NCBI GenBank assembly: GCA_003243445.1
Contig: QFQQ01000117.1
Coordinates: 1 to 10,681 of the forward strand
DNA: 10,681 bases
Reading direction: 5' to 3'
DNA from: Citrobacter freundii
Lineage (GTDB): Bacteria; Bacteroidota; Bacteroidia; Chitinophagales; Chitinophagaceae
In this document: piece after piece, positions 6,764 through 10,681 of the stretch
Position numbering within the stretch: the stretch's first letter is position 1
Layout of the letters: every line of letters starts with the position of its first letter
The notes under the pieces: generated by a model
Databases searched by the model: none
What the model was told of the DNA's origin: nothing
Seen by the model: the letters and a program-made list of their open reading frames with translations, nothing else
Position numbers and translations under genes: made by a program

Positions 6764-7054
6764 ATGAAGAAGTACCAGGTAACGATACAGTTTGAGATGA
6801 AGGATGATTTCACAGACCTCATTCCACCACACCGCACGTACATCAATTTCCTGATCAATAAAGATATTATCGACCAGTATATTGTGAGCATGGAAACACA
6901 GCGCGTATGGATCACGCTGAATGCAGCGAACAAGGAAGAAGTGGAAAAGCTGCTGATGAAATCTCCTATCTTCAAATTCTGGAGTTATGAAATTGATGAA
7001 TTGTTTGTATGGGATGGACAGCATTACCGCCTGCCAGCAGTTCAGCCGAACTGA
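6764..7054 (+). CDS. Small conserved-looking protein, ferredoxin-like or YCII/MIase-like fold (uncertain)
   Basis: The product from ATG 6764 has 96 aa and starts MKKYQVTIQFEMKDDF. The ATG is preferred to the TTG at 6746. It has no signal peptide or membrane segment. The pattern of a strand (KKYQVTIQFEM), helix (HRTYINFLINKD), strand (IDQYIVSMETQRVWITLNA), helix (KEEVEKLLMKSP), then FKFWSYEIDELFVW looks like a dimeric alpha/beta-barrel unit of the YCII or muconolactone-isomerase kind. That fold is inferred from the pattern only. I do not recognise a specific function. A well-balanced composition and normal codon use support a real gene. It is transcribed away from the tRNA and could stand alone. 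Confidence 0.75.
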   Translation: MKKYQVTIQFEMKDDFTDLIPPHRTYINFLINKDIIDQYIVSMETQRVWITLNAANKEEVEKLLMKSPIFKFWSYEIDELFVWDGQHYRLPAVQPN

Positions 7055-7093
7055 GCGGGTGAACGGCAATGCTGCACTCAACGAACGTCATCC

Positions 7094-7153
7094 GATCATT
7101 ACAGGGCGGATTTTTGTGCCGGTCATTCAACAGGCTTGCGTCCCGTAATGATC
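7094..7153. repeat. Inverted repeat between two rightward genes
   Basis: gatcattac (7094-7102) and gtaatgatc (7145-7153) are perfect 9-bp complements separated by 42 nt. They sit between the small gene and the thioredoxin-like gene. The right arm overlaps the zone where a promoter for the latter would start. A weak terminator or a regulator site are both possible. Confidence 0.4.
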
Positions 7154-7203
7154 ATTTTGTTTTTCAGCCACACTATTACCGGTCTATTTTTTAATCAACA
7201 GCT

Positions 7204-7740
7204 ATGCGTCTAACGGTCTTACTCCTCTCCTTTTTTGTTGCGAGCACTGCAATTGCACAAACGCCTTCAGCGGATCTTGTATTAAAAGAAGCTACCGCCA
7301 CTGCAGCGAAAGAAAAGAAGAACGTGTTCATCATTTTTCACGCATCATGGTGTGTGTGGTGCCATCGCATGGATACTTCCATGAATGATAAAAGCGTGAA
7401 AGCATTTTTTGACGATAACTACGTGATCCGTCACCTGACAGTATTAGAATCTCCCAACAAAAAGAATCTTGAAAATCCGGGCGCTGAAGAAATGATGGAA
7501 AAATACAATGGCAAAAACCAGGGTATCCCGTACTGGCTGATCTTTGATAATAAAGGGAAATTTCTATTCGACTCCAAAAGAAGACCGAAGGGCGGCGGAC
7601 CAGAGAGTGGTGACAACACGGGTTGCCCTGCATCGAAACCGGAGGTTGATTATTTCGTGAGCGTATTGAAACAGACTTCGAAACTAACGGATAAACAACT
7701 GGCAGTGATCTATGCGTTATTCCGGAAGAACGAACATTGA
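7204..7740 (+). CDS. Secreted thioredoxin-fold protein with WCVWC motif
   Basis: The 178-aa product starts with a signal peptide (hydrophobic core 3-17) and a likely cleavage after AIA, before Q19. A thioredoxin fold follows: VFIIFHASWC, then the redox pair C50 and C53 in WCVWCHRMD, a cis-proline region GIPYWLIFD (P109), and a C-terminal helix. The ASWCxWC form with an N-terminal helix before the strand resembles the Thioredoxin_7/DUF255-like group rather than TlpA. It is expected in the periplasm or attached to the outer face, handling disulfides or protein thiols. The substrate is not evident. An extra cysteine (C142) sits in a GDNTGCPAS loop. No obvious partner is adjacent, so it appears monocistronic. 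Confidence 0.88.
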   Translation: MRLTVLLLSFFVASTAIAQTPSADLVLKEATATAAKEKKNVFIIFHASWCVWCHRMDTSMNDKSVKAFFDDNYVIRHLTVLESPNKKNLENPGAEEMMEKYNGKNQGIPYWLIFDNKGKFLFDSKRRPKGGGPESGDNTGCPASKPEVDYFVSVLKQTSKLTDKQLAVIYALFRKNEH

Positions 7741-7785
7741 CCGGCTTAAAATTGCGAAAATTTACCTGCCTGATGATTCATCAAT

Positions 7786-8034
7786 CTATCTAAATATCAT
7801 CGTAACGATCAAGAGCCCGATCAAAGAAGGGATCATGTTCGCCCAGTTGCGCGAAACTTTAAACGCCCTGATGTCGAGAACTAGCGTGATCAGCATACAG
7901 ATCGTTAACATTACCAGTAATACGTTACTGAAGGTAGAATGAGATGCGTTATCTACCTCACCAATCTTCAACCGGAGCGCAGCTACCCCAAAGACCAGCA
8001 TAACACCGGTAAGAATAATTCTGAAATTGTTCAT
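7786..8034 (-). CDS. Small membrane protein of unknown function
   Basis: The 82-aa product starts MNNFRIILTG and has three hydrophobic segments (about 5-22, 37-55 and 68-81). Polar loops between them contain EVDNASHST and RAFKVSRN. The strand is chosen over the overlapping plus-strand frame (7712-7942) because this frame gives a regular transmembrane pattern and an ATG start, and converges cleanly with the thioredoxin-like gene (45 bp gap). I do not recognise the family. It could be an orphan or a lineage-specific envelope protein. Confidence 0.6.
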   Translation of the reverse strand: MNNFRIILTGVMLVFGVAALRLKIGEVDNASHSTFSNVLLVMLTICMLITLVLDIRAFKVSRNWANMIPSLIGLLIVTMIFR

Positions 8035-8428
8035 AAACAGCCGTTATGGCGATCATAAGATACAAACTTTTTATCATCGCAATAGCAAGATATACTATCC
8101 TGAAAATAAACTCTTACCAGATTGATCAATACCATTTTTACCGGTTAGGAACCCGGTAGAATTGATAATGTGATCAACAATTTTTATTCTCTCTTCCCGT
8201 CTTCCCGCCTTACCGGTTAATTTACCGGTAAGGCGGGAAGACGGGAAGAGAGAACAGCTGAATGAACTTGTTGTGTGCATCGGGCAAGGAACTATTAAAT
8301 CCTTCAATCTTGCGATTTTTCCTATTTGCGTGGAGTGATCACCGTAGCTTCCACTTCCGGCACTATAACTTCATAGAACAAGCCTACAACTATCAGCGTA
8401 ATAACGACCGTTCCGGATCATAAAAAAA
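8035..8428. other. Divergent intergenic region with large hairpin
   Basis: This stretch separates the leftward membrane-protein gene from the rightward ArsR operon and has no convincing gene. It contains a small hairpin (taccgg 8139-8144 with ccggta 8153-8158) and the perfect 31-bp hairpin listed separately. The part 8255-8428 shows no clear structure. Confidence 0.6.
8187..8254. repeat. Perfect 31-bp inverted repeat (hairpin element)
   Basis: The arms 8187-8217 and 8224-8254 are exact complements around a 6-nt loop, taattt. Each arm contains an internal near-duplication: cttcccgt followed by cttcccgc on the left, and the complement on the right. Next to the loop lies accggt, itself a palindrome. 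There is no U-tract on either side, so it does not look like a classical terminator. A decayed relative is at 485-538. Confidence 0.92.
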
Positions 8429-8460
8429 TTTGCGCAGCTACTTAACTGCACATATATTTG
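8429..8460 (+). promoter_or_regulatory. Promoter of the ArsR operon
   Basis: TTTG (8429-8432) and TATATTTG (8453-8460) are separated by 20 nt and match the Bacteroidota -33 and -7 elements without mismatch. The arsR ATG follows 19 nt after the -7 element, so the leader would be about a dozen nucleotides. The -7 element lies in the centre of the operator dyad. Confidence 0.85.
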
Positions 8461-8475
8461 CAGTCAAATAGCTGC
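8434..8475. promoter_or_regulatory. Probable ArsR operator, 42-bp dyad
   Basis: Two 17-nt half-sites, GCAGCTACTTAACTGCA (8434-8450) and the reverse complement of 8459-8475, agree at 15 of 17 positions around an 8-nt centre (catatatt). Each half carries two conserved hexamer-like blocks, GCAGCTA and ACTGCA. The dyad spans the promoter spacer and the -7 element, so a bound repressor dimer or tetramer would block RNA polymerase. Autorepression by the adjacent ArsR protein is inferred. Confidence 0.8.
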
Positions 8476-8479
8476 ATAA

Positions 8480-8803
8480 ATGGAACTACGAAGAGATGTA
8501 TTTCAGGCGATTGCTGATCCAACAAGAAGGGCGATCCTTACACTGGTTGCCGTTCAGGCGATGACCCCTACGGCGATCGCGGAGAATTTTGACTCAACAC
8601 GCCAGACGATCTCAAAGCATATACAGATCCTTACCGAATGCGAACTACTGAAGCAGGAGCAGAACGGACGCGAGATCTATTATCATTTCAACCCCAAAAA
8701 AATGAAAGAGATAGCGGATTTTATTGAACCGTTCCGCACCATGTGGGATAACAGGTTCAATAAACTGGAGGAGGTCATGAAAAAATATAAATCGAAAAAA
8801 TAA
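8480..8803 (+). CDS. ArsR-family winged-helix repressor
   Basis: The 107-aa product is a compact winged-helix protein. It begins with the typical ADPTRRAILTLV block (12-23), then a recognition helix region DSTRQTISKHIQIL (38-51) and a wing with QNGREIYYHFNP (60-71). A C-terminal helix ends in a lysine-rich tail. There is no cysteine pair of the metal-binding CVC type; the only cysteine is in the TEC segment (C54). A metal sensor is therefore unlikely. It resembles the SdpR-like or non-metal ArsR group found before AHSA1 genes. It is the first gene of a four-gene operon and very likely represses its own promoter through the dyad at 8434-8475. The inducer is unknown. Confidence 0.92.
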   Translation: MELRRDVFQAIADPTRRAILTLVAVQAMTPTAIAENFDSTRQTISKHIQILTECELLKQEQNGREIYYHFNPKKMKEIADFIEPFRTMWDNRFNKLEEVMKKYKSKK

Positions 8804-8807
8804 GATC

Positions 8808-9275
8808 ATGGAAAGAAAAACGAAAGTGCTTGCCGAAGAAGGTAAAAATGACCTGAAGATCATCCGGGAATTTGATCTTCCGCTTGAATTACTTTTTAAA
8901 GCTTATGAAGATCCCGGGATCGTCGCTCAATGGATGGGAACAAAAGTGCTGAAGCTCGAAAATAAAAAGCATGGCGGCTGGGCATTTGAAACGTCCGATC
9001 CGAAAGGAAATGTTGTATTCAGGGCTAATGGAGTGATCCATGAATTTATCCCTGATAAAAAGATCACAAGAACGTTTGAAATGGAAGGCGCTCCTTTTGA
9101 TGTGCAGCTTGAGTTCCTCGAATTTGAGAAACTAACGGACGATACCAGCAGGTTAACGATACACTCGATATACAGAACAGCAGCATTAAGGGATGAGATG
9201 CTGAAACTGCCATTCAGTTATGGCATCAACATGGCACACGACCGTTTGCAGGATATTGTAAGTAAACTAAAATAA
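8808..9275 (+). CDS. AHSA1-type SRPBCC domain protein
   Basis: The 155-aa product is a single START-like (SRPBCC) domain of the activator of Hsp90 ATPase homologue 1 kind. The N-terminal strand IIREFDLPLELLFKAYEDP is followed by the IVAQWMG tryptophan motif. Then come GGWAFETSDPKGN, a strand pair around HEFIPDKKITRTFE, and a long C-terminal helix (about 131-154) that closes the hydrophobic cavity. These proteins bind small hydrophobic molecules, but most have no known ligand. It starts 4 nt after the arsR stop. The constant pairing of ArsR and AHSA1 genes in many bacteria supports a shared role, perhaps ligand sensing or stress response, which is inference. Confidence 0.9.
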   Translation: MERKTKVLAEEGKNDLKIIREFDLPLELLFKAYEDPGIVAQWMGTKVLKLENKKHGGWAFETSDPKGNVVFRANGVIHEFIPDKKITRTFEMEGAPFDVQLEFLEFEKLTDDTSRLTIHSIYRTAALRDEMLKLPFSYGINMAHDRLQDIVSKLK

Positions 9276-9279
9276 AACC

Positions 9280-9675
9280 ATGTCAAAAAAAAATAAGATC
9301 ATCTACTGGGTCGCAACGATCTGGCTCGCGCTGGGGATGATTTCCACGGGCATCGTACAGCTGTTTCAAATGAAAGACGAAATAGAATTCATATTGAAAC
9401 TGGGTTATCCTTCGTATTTTATATCCATACTGGGTGCAGCGAAATTACTTGGGGTGGTTGTTATCCTGATCCCGGGCTTTACGCTGTTAAAAGAATGGAC
9501 TTATTCAGGTTATTTCTTTATGATGGCCGGCGCGGTTGTGTCACATATTGTCACGCACAGTCCGGCAAGTGAATTGCTTCCTGCATTATTATTACTGGTC
9601 TTGACGCTGGTCTCCTGGTATTTTCGTCCGGCAAACAGAAAGATCGTATTGGTCAATCAAAAACAATTGTCATGA
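9280..9675 (+). CDS. DoxX-like four-helix membrane protein
   Basis: The 131-aa product has four predicted membrane helices (about 7-27, 43-65, 72-92 and 96-114) with a short lysine-rich N-terminus and a polar C-terminal tail. Signature-like residues include GMISTGIVQLF in helix 1, LGAAKLLGVVVILIPG in helix 2 and SHIVTHS between helices 3 and 4. This matches the DoxX-like family. Such proteins are poorly understood, and some relatives have been linked to thiol or oxidative-stress homeostasis. It begins 4 nt after the AHSA1 gene and overlaps the next gene by 4 nt (ATGA), so it belongs to the ArsR operon. Confidence 0.88.
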   Translation: MSKKNKIIYWVATIWLALGMISTGIVQLFQMKDEIEFILKLGYPSYFISILGAAKLLGVVVILIPGFTLLKEWTYSGYFFMMAGAVVSHIVTHSPASELLPALLLLVLTLVSWYFRPANRKIVLVNQKQLS

Positions 9676-10253
9676 ATCCTGATGTAGATTTCTATTTCGA
9701 TAAAGCAACGACCTGGCAGAAAGAGATCGGTCTTTTAAGAAAGTTCATTCTTGATTGTGATCTTGAAGAAGAATTGAAATGGGGTTGTCCCTGTTATACA
9801 CAACAGGGCAACAATGTGGTATTGATCCATACGTTCAAAGAGTATTGTGCCGTGTTGTTCTTTAAAGGAGCGTTGCTGAATGATCCCGAAGGATTGCTGA
9901 TACAGCAGACAAAGAATGTACAGGCTGCGAGACAGATGCGTTTTACCAATGCCAAAGAAGTGGCGAAATCTGAAAAGGCATTGAAAGCATATGTATATGA
10001 AGCGATCGAAGTGGAAAAGGCCGGATTGAAAGTAAAACTGAAAAAGACAAAGGAGTTTGAAATGCCGGATGAGTTCAGGGCTGCATTGGATAAAAAAGCT
10101 TCGTTAAGAAAGGCGTTTGAAGCATTGACGCCGGGAAGACAACGCGCATATCTGTTATTCTTCGGCTCGGCGAAACAGGCGAAGACACGTGAGGAAAGGA
10201 TAAAAAAGTATACGGCGGAGATAATGAAGGGAAAGGGGTTGAATGATGTTTGA
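9672..10253 (+). CDS. DUF1801 / YdeI-like protein
   Basis: The 193-aa product has two parts. Residues about 15-120 match the DUF1801 domain (EEELKWGCPCYTQQGNNVVLIHTFKEYCAVLFFKG). Residues about 130-190 match the YdeI/OmdA-type C-terminal helices, with MPDEFRAALDKK, FEALTPGRQRAYLLFFGSAKQAKTREERIKKY. YdeI-like proteins have been reported in connection with bacteriocin or peptide protection, but the biochemical activity is unknown. There is no signal peptide, so it is cytoplasmic. Its ATG overlaps the DoxX-like stop (ATGA), which suggests coupled translation. It is the last gene of the operon; no clear intrinsic terminator follows. Confidence 0.88.
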   Translation: MNPDVDFYFDKATTWQKEIGLLRKFILDCDLEEELKWGCPCYTQQGNNVVLIHTFKEYCAVLFFKGALLNDPEGLLIQQTKNVQAARQMRFTNAKEVAKSEKALKAYVYEAIEVEKAGLKVKLKKTKEFEMPDEFRAALDKKASLRKAFEALTPGRQRAYLLFFGSAKQAKTREERIKKYTAEIMKGKGLNDV

Positions 10254-10438
10254 AGTGGTTCGGCAACATAAATGATATAAAACTTGAACTGACGGTTCCG
10301 GCCAGTCGATGTGTAGTCAGAGGCTAATGGAGCCCGGTAAAGTCAATGATATTCATAAGAGCAGCCTGTTGGGGAGATGCGCTTAACTGCATATAGATCG
10401 CGCACTCTTCACCCACAATTAAAATTCAATGTCGTTTA

Positions 10439-10459
10439 TTAGCAAAACCTGCCTGAATT
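10439..10459 (+). repeat. Dispersed 21-bp repeat, copy 2
   Basis: It matches 4902-4922 at 20 of 21 positions. It lies about 5.5 kb away, in the same orientation, and in intergenic sequence. The core is acctgcctga. Confidence 0.7.
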
Positions 10460-10489
10460 GCCTGGCGTAGGGCCCCCTCTAAATCTCCT

Positions 10490-10603
10490 CCTTCAGGGGA
10501 GACTTTAGGTCGCTTTTTAAAGATGTGTCATTTTATATCGAATATAGATGTACGATTCAAAAAAGGAGTGCCTTATGTCGGAAAGCAAAGTCTCCCCTGA
10601 AGG
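10490..10603. repeat. 17-bp inverted repeat pair
   Basis: ccttcaggggagacttt (10490-10506) and its exact reverse complement (10587-10603) enclose 80 bp of AT-rich sequence. Similar ctctaaatctcc-type stretches with inverted arms are a familiar kind of intergenic repeat in Bacteroidota, recalled from experience rather than searched. No target-site duplication is visible, so a miniature transposon is not supported. Confidence 0.75.
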
Positions 10604-10681
10604 GCTAATCGTTACCCAAATCTATGAATGGCGTAAGGTTCCCGCGGATTTCGCAGATTTGTCTTTCCTGCTATCGAAATA
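10575..10681 (+). CDS. Possible partial gene start at the window edge (doubtful)
   Basis: An ATG at 10575 is preceded by AAGGAG (10563-10568) at 6-nt spacing. It opens a frame of 35 codons without a stop to the window end, beginning MSESKVSPEGLIVTQIYEW. A Shine-Dalgarno site carries little weight in Bacteroidota. The right arm of the inverted repeat lies inside the frame. On the opposite strand the last 60 nt also stay open (ending at TAG 10622-10624) and translate to a tail with KSAKSAG. That resembles low-value tails that often follow GxxExxY-type proteins, from memory only. At most one of the two is real. Confidence 0.25.
   Translation, partial: MSESKVSPEGLIVTQIYEWRKVPADFADLSFLLSK

Larger units (their letters stand above)
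10254..10681. other. Right-end intergenic region
   Basis: This stretch has no clear complete gene. It contains an exact copy of the ArsR half-site core (cttaactgca at 10382-10391) and the dispersed repeat (10439-10459). A 17-bp inverted repeat has arms at 10490-10506 and 10587-10603, 80 nt apart. Partial open frames run off the edge on both strands. A short ctgac/gtcag pair near 10290-10318 is too weak to call a terminator. Confidence 0.55.

Noticed and set aside
7712..7942. 76-codon plus-strand frame overlapping the thioredoxin-like gene end
   Set aside because: It is largely antisense to the minus-strand membrane protein and has an implausible composition. The minus-strand frame is more gene-like.
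8095..8307. 70-codon minus-strand frame
   Set aside because: It is a translation of the 31-bp hairpin and its flanks, with no domain features.
10490..10603. Miniature inverted-repeat transposon
   Set aside because: There are terminal inverted repeats, but no target-site duplication is visible and no second copy lies in the window.

Overview
The window looks like a chromosomal piece of a Bacteroidota genome, probably Chitinophagaceae or a close relative. The reasons are the recurring promoter form TTTG-(about 19-20 nt)-TAnnTTTG, few Shine-Dalgarno sites, the protein families present, and intergenic regions rich in short repeats. The lineage is inferred from these features, not from a search.

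Layout. Positions 1-600 carry no convincing protein gene. They hold two similar leftward promoters about 114 bp apart, each followed by a similar leader, as expected upstream of a ribosomal RNA operon just beyond the left edge. A leftward group follows: a DUF4258-type membrane-anchored protein (4148-4627), a PlsC-type acyltransferase (3384-4148) and the replication-restart helicase PriA (601-3117). The rightward tRNA-modifying radical SAM enzyme MtaB (5078-6370) ends at a very strong hairpin terminator. A leftward tRNA-Val(GAC) ends at the same hairpin from the other side. Then come a small conserved-looking protein (6764-7054), a secreted thioredoxin-fold protein (7204-7740), and a convergent small membrane protein (7786-8034, minus).

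The right part is one compact four-gene operon (8480-10253): an ArsR-family repressor, an AHSA1/SRPBCC protein, a DoxX-like membrane protein and a DUF1801/YdeI-like protein. It has a clear Bacteroidota promoter inside a 42-bp dyad that is very likely the ArsR operator. The last 430 bp are intergenic, with an inverted repeat and ambiguous partial reading frames at the edge.

The least ordinary feature is the repeat content. Heptamer arrays sit in opposite orientations between plsC and priA. Arrays with a 9-nt period point toward two divergent genes. A perfect 31-bp hairpin has a degraded relative near the left end. A 10-mer, acctgcctga, occurs four times in the same orientation between genes. 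I see no CRISPR array, transposase, toxin-antitoxin pair or defence system. The protein genes are mostly housekeeping or common accessory families.
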